From Shinella yambaruensis (GTDB lineage: Bacteria > Pseudomonadota > Alphaproteobacteria > Rhizobiales > Rhizobiaceae), in the NCBI RefSeq assembly GCF_022899355.1, contig NZ_JALJCK010000004.1, forward strand, positions 471,172 to 535,171: a stretch of 64,000 bases of DNA, read 5' to 3'. Positions 35,955 through 45,122 of this stretch are shown piece by piece; positions within the stretch are counted from its first letter, which is position 1, and every line of letters begins with the position of its first letter. Under the pieces are notes generated by a model, which saw only the letters and a list, made by a program, of their open reading frames with translations, was not told the DNA's origin and made no database searches. Made by a program: the position numbers and the translations under genes.

Positions 35955-36530
35955 ATGGGTGAACGGGTGCCTGCGCGGGAGCGCCTGCTGAAGGCGGCGG
36001 CCGAGCTGTTTTACCGGGATGGGGTCGGGGCGACGGGGATCGATACGATCACCGCGCATGCGGGCGTCGCCAAGATGAGCCTCTACAACAACTTCTCCTC
36101 CAAGTCCGATCTCGTGAACGCCTACCTGGAGGCGCGCCTTGCGGAATGGCATGCGCTCTACGGCGAGCGGCTGGCCAAGGCCGCGACGCCGCGCGAGCGG
36201 CTGCTGGCGGTCTTCGATTCCTATGTCGACCATGCCGAACGCGCCTATGGCTGGGGATTTCGCGGCTGCGGCCTGCTCAATGCCGCCGCCGAGCTTCCCG
36301 TCGGCGATGTCGGCCGGGCGACGGTGGCCCTGCAGAAGGAAGAGGTCGAGCAGCTCTTCAGGGCCTGCCTGCGCGAAATAAAGCCCGATGGCGGCGCTGC
36401 GATCGACGCGATGGCGGAACACCTGTCCTTCGTGCTGGAGGGCGCCATGGCCCGCGCCGGCCTCGACGGGCATGACGGTCGGCTGAAGGCGGCCCGCAGG
36501 ATCGCCGTCTCGATCATGGACCAGCTATGA
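35955..36530 (+). CDS. TetR/AcrR family transcriptional regulator
   Basis: This 191-residue repressor has an N-terminal TetR helix-turn-helix (RERLLKAAAELFYRDGVGA, then ITAHAGVAKMSLYNNFSSK; about residues 8-55) and a helical ligand-binding domain. ATG 35955 is preceded by GGAGGG; a TTG four codons upstream is less likely. Its last codons overlap the start of an EamA-type exporter gene (ATGA), so it probably regulates that transporter and itself through the inverted repeat upstream. The ligand is unknown. Confidence 0.88.
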   Translation: MGERVPARERLLKAAAELFYRDGVGATGIDTITAHAGVAKMSLYNNFSSKSDLVNAYLEARLAEWHALYGERLAKAATPRERLLAVFDSYVDHAERAYGWGFRGCGLLNAAAELPVGDVGRATVALQKEEVEQLFRACLREIKPDGGAAIDAMAEHLSFVLEGAMARAGLDGHDGRLKAARRIAVSIMDQL

Positions 36531-37456
36531 GCGCCAGCGATCTTGCGGCACTGCCTTCCGTCCGTGCGAACCGGCTCTGGTCGCTCGGCGTCCTCGTCCT
36601 TCTCGAGGCGGCATTGGTCGTGTGCTGGAGCGCCGGCTTCATCGGCGTGCGCTTTGCCAGCGACCATGCGCCGATCTTCCTCATCCTCTTCTGGCGAAGC
36701 CTCGTGTCCGGGCTGGTGCTGTTGCCCTTCGCGCTTGCCCTGGGACCGAGGATGCGCGGCAGGGACGTCGCCTTCCAGATGCTGCTCGGCGCGCTGGCCA
36801 TGGCCGGTTATCTCTCCGGCTTCGCGCTGGCGATCGGTCTCGGCGTGCCCACCGGTCTCGTCGCGCTCATCACCGACATGCTGCCGCTTGCCGTCGCCTT
36901 CCTGTCCTGGCCCATTCTCGGTCAGGCGCTGACGGGGCGCCAATGGATCGGTTCGTTCATCGGCCTTGCCGGCGTGCTCATCGCCTCCGGCTGGTCGCTG
37001 GAGATCGGCCACGTGCCGCTCTGGGCCTATGGCCTTCCCGTTCTCGGCACCCTGTCCCTGGCGCTGGCGACGCTCTTGCAGAAGCGCAGCCCGGTCAATG
37101 CCATGCCGGTCTATCAGAGCCTCTGCATCCAGTGCCTGTCGGCAGCCGCGATCTTCGCCGTGCCGGCCTGGCACGAGGGCGGCGTGCTTCCGGTTCTCGA
37201 TCGGGGCTTCATCGGCGGCATCCTCTGGCTCGTCTTCGTCGCGACCTTCGGTGCCTGGAGCCTCTACTATCTCGCGCTGCGCAAATCCTCGCCCGCCCGG
37301 GTGACCGCCGTCCTCTATCTCAGCCCGCCGGTGACCATGGTGTGGGCCTGGCTGATGTTCGGCGAGCCCCTGTCCTGGGCCATGGCCGGGGGGCTCGCCG
37401 TGTCCCTCGCCGGTATCCTCATCGTGGCGAAATCGCAGGCGCCCGCCCACCGCTGA
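36527..37456 (+). CDS. EamA/DMT family transporter
   Basis: This 309-residue inner-membrane protein has about ten hydrophobic helices in two EamA repeats. The first opens with LLEAALVVCWSAGFIGVRFAS-like sequence (ALVVCWSAGFIGVRF) and the second ends with YLSPPVTMVWAWLMFGEPLS. Members export amino acids, nucleotides or drugs. Start overlaps the TetR stop by four bases, indicating coupled translation and a regulator-transporter pair. Substrate is not predictable. Confidence 0.85.
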   Translation: MSASDLAALPSVRANRLWSLGVLVLLEAALVVCWSAGFIGVRFASDHAPIFLILFWRSLVSGLVLLPFALALGPRMRGRDVAFQMLLGALAMAGYLSGFALAIGLGVPTGLVALITDMLPLAVAFLSWPILGQALTGRQWIGSFIGLAGVLIASGWSLEIGHVPLWAYGLPVLGTLSLALATLLQKRSPVNAMPVYQSLCIQCLSAAAIFAVPAWHEGGVLPVLDRGFIGGILWLVFVATFGAWSLYYLALRKSSPARVTAVLYLSPPVTMVWAWLMFGEPLSWAMAGGLAVSLAGILIVAKSQAPAHR

Positions 37457-37512
37457 CGCGGCGTAAACCCTTCCTTTACCACGCTTTTGACGCCATTCCC
37501 GTTTTGGCACTC

Positions 37513-37546
37513 CATTAGGAAACCGTTGACCAATGAATCCCTAATG
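37513..37546. promoter_or_regulatory. Inverted repeat upstream of the cellulose operon
   Basis: CATTAGG at 37513-37519 and CCTAATG at 37540-37546 are perfect 7-bp arms centred 20 bases apart, about two DNA turns. They lie 67-100 bases before the chosen bcsA start. If bcsA instead began at ATG 37544 the right arm would cover that start codon. Confidence 0.4.
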
Positions 37547-37612
37547 TCCTCCCGTTCCTGTGTGGGACCGGTCCGCATGACGCGCTGCCGCGATGCAAAT
37601 GGGGTTCTTCAA

Positions 37613-39874
37613 ATGCACATGACGTGCGTCAAATGGCTGGCGGTTCCCGCCGGCATGTTCGGGCTGTTCCTTCTCTGGCTGCCGATCAGCCTTCAGGCCC
37701 AGCTTATCTTGAGTTTTGCCGTGCTCGGCGTGATGTTCCTGGCGATGACCCGCCCGAAGAGCGCCACATTCCGGCTCGTCACCTTCGTTTTTGCCGGCAT
37801 CCTCGCCATGCGCTACGCCTTCTGGCGTACCACCGAGACGCTGCCGAGCATCTATGAACCGCTGAACTTCATTCCCGGCCTGGTCCTCTATCTCGCGGAA
37901 ATGTACTGCCTTGCCATGCTGGCGATCAGCTTCTTCATGCTGGCCGATCCGGTAAAGCGCGAAAGCCCGGAGATGGGCGATGCGGCGAGCCTGCCGACCG
38001 TCGACGTCTTCATCCCGTCCTACAACGAGGAGCCGGAGCTGCTTGCCGGCACGCTCGCCGCGGCGAAGTCGATGCTCTATCCGAAGGACAAGCTGAACGT
38101 CTATCTGCTCGACGACGGCGGCACGGAGGCAAAGCGCAACCATAAGGACCCGCGCATCTCGATCGCGGCGATCCGCCGCCACGAGCAGCTGAAGGCGCTC
38201 TGCGCCTCGCTCGGCGTGCATTATCATGCCCGCAAGCAGAACGACCACGCCAAGGCCGGCAATCTCAACGAGGGCCTGAAGGTCTCGAAGGGCGAGCTCG
38301 TCGTCGTCTTCGACGCCGACCATGCGCCGGTGCGCGAGTTCCTGCGCGAGACGGTCGGTTTCTTCCGGAAGGACAAGAAGCTCTTCCTCGTCCAGACGCC
38401 GCACTATTTCCTCAATCCGGATCCGCTGGAAAAGAACCTCCAGACCTTCGCGCGCATGCCCTCGGAAAACGAGATGTTCTATTCGATCCTGCAGCGCGGG
38501 CTGGACAAGTGGAACGCCTCCTTCTTCTGCGGCTCGGCGGCGGTGCTGCGCCGCGCGGCGCTTGTCGCGGCGAACGGCTTTTCCGGCCAGTCGATCACCG
38601 AGGACTGCGAGACGGCGCTGGCGCTGCATTCCAAGGGCTGGCACAGCCTCTATGTCGACAAGCCGCTGATCGCCGGCCTCCAGCCGGAAACCTTCGTGTC
38701 CTTCATCGGCCAGCGCGCCCGCTGGTGCCAGGGCATGCTGCAGATCCTCATCCTCAACCGGCCGTTCCTCGCCAAGGGCCTGACGCTCGCCCAGCGCATC
38801 TGCTATGCCGGCATCAACCTGTTCTGGCTGTTCCCGCTGTCGCGGCTCGCCTTCGTCTTCTCGCCGCTGCTCTACATCTTCTTCTCGTTGGAGATCTACC
38901 AGGCGAACATCCTGGAATTCGCCTCCTACGCGGTGACCTACCTCATCGGCTCCTTCGCCATGCAGAGCTATCTCTATGGCCGCGTGCGCTGGCCCTGGGT
39001 CTCCGAGCTCTATGAATATGTGCAGTCGGTGCTGCTCTTCGGCTCGATCGTCAGCGTCATCCGCAGCCCGAGGAAGCCGACCTTCAACGTCACGGCAAAG
39101 GGCCAGACGCTCGACCGCAGCATGCTGTCGCCGCTCGCCCGGCCCTACTTCCTCATCTTCTTCGTGCTGCTCGCGGCCGCGCTCTATTCCGGCTACCGCT
39201 TCCTGACCGAGCCGGTCGCGACCGAACTCCTGACCATCGTCGCCGGCTGGAACCTCATCAATCTCGGCCTTGCTGGGGCTGCGCTCGGCGTCGTCGCCGA
39301 GCGGCGGGAGCTGCGCCGCAACCAGCGCCTGCCCGTCAAGCGCCATGCGCTGATGAAGGCCGAGGGCAAGCTCTCCAACATTATCATCCAGGATGCCTCC
39401 TTCGGCGGCGTCTCGGTGGAATTCGTCGAGACGGCACCGGAGATCGACCTTGAAAACCCGCTCGAAGCGTCCATCCAGCTCCGCCGCGCCGGCCAGGTCA
39501 TCACCTTCGACGTCGTCTATCGTTCCAGCCGCGATGCCGGTGCGGGCGCGGTGCACGGCTTTGCCTACAAGGAGCGCACGCCGGAAACCTTCCTGGCGAT
39601 TGCCGAACTGATGTATTCCGACCAGGCCGTCCTGCAGGAGCGCATCACCCGCCGCCAGGTGCGCCGCAGCTTCTTCTGGGGCACCTCGCGCTTCGCCCTC
39701 TGGAGCATCCGCGAGACGCTCCGCGCGCTCCGCTACTCCGCCGGCCTCATCCGCGAAAGCAACGTCAAATCCTTTGCCGACGCGCCGATCGTCGTGAAGG
39801 ACAACAATGCCCAGATCTCCGGCCGCGCCACCGAGCTGCCGCCGGTCCTGACAGGAGCCCAGGCCTATGGCTAA
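37613..39874 (+). CDS. bcsA: Cellulose synthase catalytic subunit with PilZ domain
   Basis: This membrane glycosyltransferase (family 2, about 753 residues) polymerises UDP-glucose into beta-1,4-glucan and threads it through the inner membrane. Catalytic motifs appear in order: VDVFIPSYNEE (about residue 130), LLDDGG (165), VFDADHAP (232), FFCGSAAVLRR, TEDCETAL (329, catalytic base) and QRARW (QxxRW, about 366). Several transmembrane helices lie at both ends. The C-terminal PilZ domain keeps both c-di-GMP motifs: RRNQR (about 567) and DASFGG (about 594). The start is uncertain; ATG 37577 or 37544 would add an unlikely Cys/Arg-rich N-terminus. bcsB overlaps its end by eight bases. Confidence 0.93.
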   Translation: MHMTCVKWLAVPAGMFGLFLLWLPISLQAQLILSFAVLGVMFLAMTRPKSATFRLVTFVFAGILAMRYAFWRTTETLPSIYEPLNFIPGLVLYLAEMYCLAMLAISFFMLADPVKRESPEMGDAASLPTVDVFIPSYNEEPELLAGTLAAAKSMLYPKDKLNVYLLDDGGTEAKRNHKDPRISIAAIRRHEQLKALCASLGVHYHARKQNDHAKAGNLNEGLKVSKGELVVVFDADHAPVREFLRETVGFFRKDKKLFLVQTPHYFLNPDPLEKNLQTFARMPSENEMFYSILQRGLDKWNASFFCGSAAVLRRAALVAANGFSGQSITEDCETALALHSKGWHSLYVDKPLIAGLQPETFVSFIGQRARWCQGMLQILILNRPFLAKGLTLAQRICYAGINLFWLFPLSRLAFVFSPLLYIFFSLEIYQANILEFASYAVTYLIGSFAMQSYLYGRVRWPWVSELYEYVQSVLLFGSIVSVIRSPRKPTFNVTAKGQTLDRSMLSPLARPYFLIFFVLLAAALYSGYRFLTEPVATELLTIVAGWNLINLGLAGAALGVVAERRELRRNQRLPVKRHALMKAEGKLSNIIIQDASFGGVSVEFVETAPEIDLENPLEASIQLRRAGQVITFDVVYRSSRDAGAGAVHGFAYKERTPETFLAIAELMYSDQAVLQERITRRQVRRSFFWGTSRFALWSIRETLRALRYSAGLIRESNVKSFADAPIVVKDNNAQISGRATELPPVLTGAQAYG

Positions 39875-42212
39875 CCCCACGCTTCTCAAGACCCTGGCGC
39901 TCGTCTTCCTCGTTGCCTCGGCCAGCGCCGGCCGGGCCGAGGGGCTGGTGGCCGATGCCGTCAAGCCGCTCCTCGATGGCACGGTGCTGACCAGCGGCCT
40001 CCTGCCGCACTCCGTCGAGACGAAGAAGATCGCGTCCGAAGGCGCCGCGGCCGAAAACCTCGTACCCTTCGAGCAGTCGGCGGAGGCCTACACGCTTTCC
40101 GGCGAGGACGACGTCGCGACCTTCACCTTCCAGCTTAACGGTCCGCAGGTTGCCGCCGGCGGCACGCTGAACCTTGCCTATGTCAACGCGGTCTCGGTGC
40201 TGCCCGACACGGCGAAGGTGGATATCGAGGTCAACGGCCGCGACCTCGGCGGCTTTCCCATCGCCTCGCCGAATGGTGTCAAGACGGAGAAGGTCGCGGT
40301 CGTCTCCGAATTCCTGCGGGCCGGCCGCAATGTCGTGCGCCTGCGCGCCCGGCAGCACCATCGTGTCGATTGCTCGCTCGACGCCACCTATGAGCTCTGG
40401 ACGAAGCTCGATCCAGCGGCAAGCGGCTTCGCTTCTCCCGTTTCCACCGACTTTGCCGATTTCGACAGCCTGCTCGCCGTTCGCCGTACGGCGGAGCAGC
40501 GCACGGATATCCGTGTCGTCCTTCCCGCCTTGCCCGATGCCGAGGCGCTGAACGAGGCCGCGCCCGTCCTTCAGGCGCTCGTCCTGTTCCTGAACCGGGA
40601 TGACGTGACGGTCTCGGTCGCCGACAGGCCGGGCACGGGGCCGGGCATCGATCTCGTCATGGCCATGGACCGAAACAGTTCGGCCACGCTTGCGAAACTC
40701 GGCCTCGCCGGCGCCCCGCGCGGGCTTTCCGTGCAGGCCGGCGCCTCGGCCGAGCGGGCGCGTGTCGTCATGCGCGCCGCCAATGCCGGCGATATCCGCG
40801 CGGCCGTGCTCGCTGCCGTGAAGGGATCGATGGCCGATGGCCTGAAGACCGGCATCTTCGGAACGGGCAGGGACGTGCTCGCCGTCGATGCCGGCGATCG
40901 TCGCACGCTGAAGGATGCCGGCTACGAGACCCGCGTCTTCTCCGGTCGCCTGTCGCGCACCGATTTTTCGGTCGAGATGCCGGCGGACTTTTATCCGGCG
41001 GAATATGCGACGCTCGACCTTCGCCTTTCCGCCGCCACCTCGCCGGGCCTCGACCAGACGGCGCAGCTTCTCGTGCGCGTCAACGACCGGGTGGTGAAGA
41101 GCTATCCCTTCCGCAACCGCACCGGCGAGCAGTTCGACGGCAAGCGGATCGAGCTGCCGCTGCGCGCCTTTCGGCCGGGCGTCAACCGGATCGAACTGCT
41201 GGCGGAGCTGCCGATGGCGGCGGACGCCGCCTGCCGCCCGGAAGAGCGCGATGACCGCAAGCCGCGCTTCATCCTGCTCGACACGACCGCCATCGAGGTT
41301 CCGGCGCTCGCCCGCGTCGGCCGGCTGCCCGATCTTTCGGCGCTGGCCGGCAAGGCCTATCCCTATGGCGGCGGCAAGGCCTTCGACCTCGTCATCGACC
41401 GGGCGGACAGCCAGTCGGTCGGTGCCGGCCTCACGCTTCTGTCCCGCCTGGCGCGCTCCGCCCGTGCGCCGCTGAATGCCAGGATCGCCATCGGCCTGCC
41501 CGCGCAGGGCACCGGCCGCGACGCGCTGGTGATCTCCTCGCAGAACGACTTTGCCGAGCTCGGCGCCGCGGGCAAATCGGCTTTCCCCGCCGAAGCCGAT
41601 ATCGGCGCTTCCGTCGCCGACCTGCTGAAGCCCGACCCGGTGCTCACCGCCTCGGTTTCCGCCGGCACCGGCGACGAGACCGCCGACCTCCTGCAGGCCT
41701 TCCACAATTCGACGGCCGCGCAGCAGGAAGACCTTTCCTTCGGCGCGCGGGCGCAGCTCTGGCTCACCGCCGCATCGAACGGTTTCGGGCGCTGGCTGAG
41801 CTATGAAGGCGAGGATGCCGGGCGGGCCCCCCATGGCGAAGGTGCGCTGGTGACGCTTTCACAGATGCGCTCGCCCGACGGCCTTTCCACCTGGACGGTG
41901 GTCAAGGCCGGTTCGCCGCGCGATGTGGATGCCGGCGTGCAGCGGCTCGTGGCACCTGCCGTCTGGCGTGATCTCCAGGGCGGCACGGCAACCATCGAGA
42001 TGGCAAGCCTTGCGCTTTCCAGCCTGCCGGCGGCGGAGCGCTACATCGCCGACTTCGCCGATCGCAGCCCGGGCAATCTGCGCCGGGTCGCGGCCGCCTG
42101 GTTCTCCGACAATTTCCAGATCTACGTGCTGCTCGTTCTCGCCTGCCTCGGCACCTTCGCCGTCTGGCTCGGTGTGACGGTGCCGAAGAGGGGCGTGAGG
42201 TCCGATCGATGA
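39867..42212 (+). CDS. bcsB: Cellulose synthase periplasmic subunit BcsB
   Basis: This 781-residue protein partners BcsA and guides the emerging glucan across the periplasm. A signal sequence (LKTLALVFLVASASAGRA) is followed by alternating carbohydrate-binding and flavodoxin-like modules (for example NLAYVNAVSVLPDTAKVDIEVN-type repeats, seen as YVNAVSVLPD and DLRLSAATSPG). A C-terminal membrane anchor (IYVLLVLACLGTFAVWLGV) docks with BcsA. Overlap with bcsA (8 bases) and with the next gene (4 bases) shows tight coupling. Confidence 0.92.
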   Translation: MANPTLLKTLALVFLVASASAGRAEGLVADAVKPLLDGTVLTSGLLPHSVETKKIASEGAAAENLVPFEQSAEAYTLSGEDDVATFTFQLNGPQVAAGGTLNLAYVNAVSVLPDTAKVDIEVNGRDLGGFPIASPNGVKTEKVAVVSEFLRAGRNVVRLRARQHHRVDCSLDATYELWTKLDPAASGFASPVSTDFADFDSLLAVRRTAEQRTDIRVVLPALPDAEALNEAAPVLQALVLFLNRDDVTVSVADRPGTGPGIDLVMAMDRNSSATLAKLGLAGAPRGLSVQAGASAERARVVMRAANAGDIRAAVLAAVKGSMADGLKTGIFGTGRDVLAVDAGDRRTLKDAGYETRVFSGRLSRTDFSVEMPADFYPAEYATLDLRLSAATSPGLDQTAQLLVRVNDRVVKSYPFRNRTGEQFDGKRIELPLRAFRPGVNRIELLAELPMAADAACRPEERDDRKPRFILLDTTAIEVPALARVGRLPDLSALAGKAYPYGGGKAFDLVIDRADSQSVGAGLTLLSRLARSARAPLNARIAIGLPAQGTGRDALVISSQNDFAELGAAGKSAFPAEADIGASVADLLKPDPVLTASVSAGTGDETADLLQAFHNSTAAQQEDLSFGARAQLWLTAASNGFGRWLSYEGEDAGRAPHGEGALVTLSQMRSPDGLSTWTVVKAGSPRDVDAGVQRLVAPAVWRDLQGGTATIEMASLALSSLPAAERYIADFADRSPGNLRRVAAAWFSDNFQIYVLLVLACLGTFAVWLGVTVPKRGVRSDR

Positions 42213-44161
42213 GAGCGCTTTTCCTGTCCGCCCTTCTTGCCGGTTGCACGGCTTTGTCGCCGATCGCGCTGGCGGGCGAGGCCGGTCCCGACGCGGTCGA
42301 GATGGCTGCCCTCTATTATTACGCCGAGCAGAAGCAGGCCGCCCGGCTGGAGGCCGAAACGAACCGCCTGCGGCTGAAATATCCGGATTTCGTGGTGCCG
42401 GCGGATGTCTATTCGCCTGCTGCGCGGCAAGTGGACGAGAGCGCGCTCTGGGCGCTCTACGAGAAGAACGACTTCACCGGCATAGAGGCCGAGATCGGCA
42501 GGCGCCGTTCGGAAAATCCCGAATGGATGCCGAGCGAGGATTTTTCCGGCAAGCTCTCCCGGCGCAGGCAGCGCGTCGAGATGATGGCCGCCACCGCCCG
42601 CAAGGACTGGATGGGCGTCATCGAGGCGGCGAAGGGTCTCGATCCGTCGACGGAAACGGAGGTCGACCTCGCCTGGATGCTGCTCGATGCCTATGCGGGA
42701 ACCGGCGCGAAGGACGCGCTGACTTCGGTGTATCGCGGCCTGCTCTTCCGCGAGGGCGACAAGCGTCTGCCGGACCAGCAGATTCTCACGACCTTGCAGA
42801 AATCGACGCGGGATTTCCCGTCGGAGGACGTGCGCAAGGCGATGGGCCTGCTGGCGACATCGCCGCTGCTGCAGGCTGGCCTGGCGCCGGTCGAACTCGA
42901 TCTGACGCGCAAGGACATCGCGGATTTCAATGCGGACGAAAAGCGCCAGACGCCGATTGCGGAGGGCGAGGTCGGCAAGCTTCGCGCCGCCGCGGAAAAA
43001 GGCGAACGTCTCGAGGACCTGTCGCTGCTCGGCTGGTACGACCTGAAGCTCAAGGCGCCGGAAAGTGCCGCGCGCTGGTTCAAGGCGGCGCTTGCCAAGC
43101 GCCGGGACGCGGAGAACGCCAAGGGTCTCTACCTGTCGCTGGCGGCAGGGAACAGGCAGGAAGAGGCCTATGCGGTCGCGCAAGCCTATATCGAGGACCT
43201 TTCCGCAGACCCGGCCTTCCTGATGAATGCGCTGTCGCTGCGCTTCTCCAAGCCAGACCAGCCGGACGCGGACGGGAAGACCGTCACCGCCTACAGCAAC
43301 GCGATCCTCGTGACGTCCAACGCCGACCATGCGGAAATCCTCGCCTGGTATGCCTATAATTCGCGCCAGTATGAGGCCTCAAGGGCCTGGTTCGCAAAGT
43401 CGCTCGACTGGGAAAGCGCGCCGGTGCGCGTCAAGGGGCTCGCACTCAGCCTGCTGCGCCTCGGCCAGAAGAAGGACTATGCGGCGCTGGAGCAGGAATA
43501 CCGCGACATCTACCCGGAGATCTGGGCCGAGATAAAGGTCGCCACCCCGCCCAAGGGCCGCCGCAGCGTCTCCGTGGAAATGCCCGTCGCTTCCGCCACG
43601 GGCGGTGGCAGCGGTTATCTCGCGCATTTCAAGGCGAAGCGCTTCAGTGCCTGCATCAAGGACATTTCCGCGCTGGAAGCGCGCGGCGCGATCTCCGCCG
43701 ATGCCATGCTGATCAAGGGCTGGTGCCACCTCGAACTGAACCGGCTGGCCGAAGCCCGCAACGCCTTCCAGGCGGCGCTCGGCAACAGCCGCACGCAGGC
43801 GGATGCCGCCTATGGCGCGGCGCTCACCCTGCTGCGCGGCCGGCTGACGGACGATGCCGAGGCGATGGTCAGCCTCTATCCGCTTGCGGAAAGGCGCGAC
43901 CGCGAGGTGCGGGCCGAGATCTACTGGCAGCGTGCCCGCTCGGCCTTCGACCACAAGCAGTACCAGCGCGTGCTCGATGCGCTGAACGCGCGCGCCAGCC
44001 TCGTCGCCGAGCCGGCCGATCTCAGCCAGCTGCGCGGCTGGGCCTACTACCATCTCGGCAATCGCGGCCAGGCGCAGGCGGTCTTCGCGCGGCTCAACAT
44101 GCATCTCTACGACCCGGCGGCCGCCCGCGGCCTTGCCGTCTCCACGGCCCCCATCCGATAG
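42209..44161 (+). CDS. TPR-repeat protein of the cellulose operon (BcsK-like)
   Basis: This 650-residue exported protein is rich in helical TPR/Sel1-like repeats, for example LIKGWCHLELNRLAEARNAF and GWAYYHLGNRGQAQAVFARL near the C-terminus. The N-terminus MRALFLSALLAGC offers both a lipobox (LAGC, Cys13) and a normal signal cleavage near ALA-GEAG. In type III bcs operons of alphaproteobacteria a TPR gene called bcsK sits here, usually after the endoglucanase bcsZ. This protein has no GH8 features and bcsZ is absent. It is probably a scaffold linking the synthase to the envelope; that is inference. Start overlaps bcsB by four bases. Confidence 0.78.
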   Translation: MRALFLSALLAGCTALSPIALAGEAGPDAVEMAALYYYAEQKQAARLEAETNRLRLKYPDFVVPADVYSPAARQVDESALWALYEKNDFTGIEAEIGRRRSENPEWMPSEDFSGKLSRRRQRVEMMAATARKDWMGVIEAAKGLDPSTETEVDLAWMLLDAYAGTGAKDALTSVYRGLLFREGDKRLPDQQILTTLQKSTRDFPSEDVRKAMGLLATSPLLQAGLAPVELDLTRKDIADFNADEKRQTPIAEGEVGKLRAAAEKGERLEDLSLLGWYDLKLKAPESAARWFKAALAKRRDAENAKGLYLSLAAGNRQEEAYAVAQAYIEDLSADPAFLMNALSLRFSKPDQPDADGKTVTAYSNAILVTSNADHAEILAWYAYNSRQYEASRAWFAKSLDWESAPVRVKGLALSLLRLGQKKDYAALEQEYRDIYPEIWAEIKVATPPKGRRSVSVEMPVASATGGGSGYLAHFKAKRFSACIKDISALEARGAISADAMLIKGWCHLELNRLAEARNAFQAALGNSRTQADAAYGAALTLLRGRLTDDAEAMVSLYPLAERRDREVRAEIYWQRARSAFDHKQYQRVLDALNARASLVAEPADLSQLRGWAYYHLGNRGQAQAVFARLNMHLYDPAAARGLAVSTAPIR

Positions 44162-44168
44162 GTTCTTC

Positions 44169-45119
44169 ATGCGCTGGCTGCTTCTCGCTGCACTTCCGCT
44201 CCTTGCCACGGGCTGCACCGCCGTGCACGATCCGTTCCTCGAAACCGGTTCCATCCGGCCGGATGCGCCGCCGATCTCGACGGAGGTTTCGCCGGAATTC
44301 GCCGCCGCCTACCTGCCGTCGATCTCCGGGCGCATCGAAAGCGTGCGCCAGACGGTGCGCGGCGATTTCTTCGAGCAGGCGATCGTCTATTCCAACGCGA
44401 CGGCCTCCGCCGGCGAGAACGTGCTGACGGTGCGGGTCGGCACGCCCGCCGAAGGCACCGCCTTCCTGCGCGCGCCGACGCGGCGGGCGATCCTTGCCGA
44501 GATGCGGCAGGCCTTGCCGGGCGTCGCCATGAGGATCAACGCGGCTGCCGGCCAGAACACGCACGGCGTCTACGGCTATGCGACGGGGCCGCTCGGCACC
44601 TCCGGGAGCTGCCTTTATGCCTGGCAGTTCGCCAAACGAACGGCGCCGCTCAGCGAAACGGCGATGGGCCGCATCGGGGACGGCAACTATTCCGCGCAGG
44701 TGCGCCTGCGCTTCTGCCATCCCTCCATGCCGGAAGAGCGCATCGCCGCGCTGATGGGCGGCATGCGGCTGAAGCCGGTGACGAGCCAGACCTTCGACAT
44801 GCTGCGTTATGCCGGCGGCAGCGGCGGCCTGCGCAGCCAGCCCGTATCGGTGCGCGCCGAGCCCGTGGCGGTGATCGACGAGGGCGCAGAGCCGCGCCGC
44901 ACGCCAAAACGCCGGATCGTGGAGGAGGCGCGGGCGGAAGAGCCGGCCGTCATCCGCAATGCGGTTCGCGTGCCGCTGCCTGACGAGGCCGGCCAGCACA
45001 AGGTGACGGTCACTGTTGCCGAAAAGCCGGCAGAGGAGGCCGGGGAGAAGCGGACGCCGCGGGCCAAAAGCGTGCTGGTGCCGATGCCCGAAACGGCCGC
45101 GCTGCCCGCGGGCGACTGA
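44169..45119 (+). CDS. bcsN: Cellulose biosynthesis lipoprotein BcsN
   Basis: This 316-residue protein begins with a signal peptide (MRWLLLAALPLLATGC) whose Cys16 is a likely lipidation site. The conserved BcsN core follows (HDPFLETGSIRPDAPP, then LTVRVGTPAEG and RMNAAAGQNTHGVYGYA-like segment). The last 70 residues are basic, proline- and glutamate-rich and look disordered. BcsN is specific to rhizobial type III cellulose operons; its biochemical role is unknown. It starts eight bases after the TPR gene and ends the operon, which is convergent with a LysR gene three bases away. Confidence 0.85.
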   Translation: MRWLLLAALPLLATGCTAVHDPFLETGSIRPDAPPISTEVSPEFAAAYLPSISGRIESVRQTVRGDFFEQAIVYSNATASAGENVLTVRVGTPAEGTAFLRAPTRRAILAEMRQALPGVAMRINAAAGQNTHGVYGYATGPLGTSGSCLYAWQFAKRTAPLSETAMGRIGDGNYSAQVRLRFCHPSMPEERIAALMGGMRLKPVTSQTFDMLRYAGGSGGLRSQPVSVRAEPVAVIDEGAEPRRTPKRRIVEEARAEEPAVIRNAVRVPLPDEAGQHKVTVTVAEKPAEEAGEKRTPRAKSVLVPMPETAALPAGD

Positions 45120-45122
45120 CGC

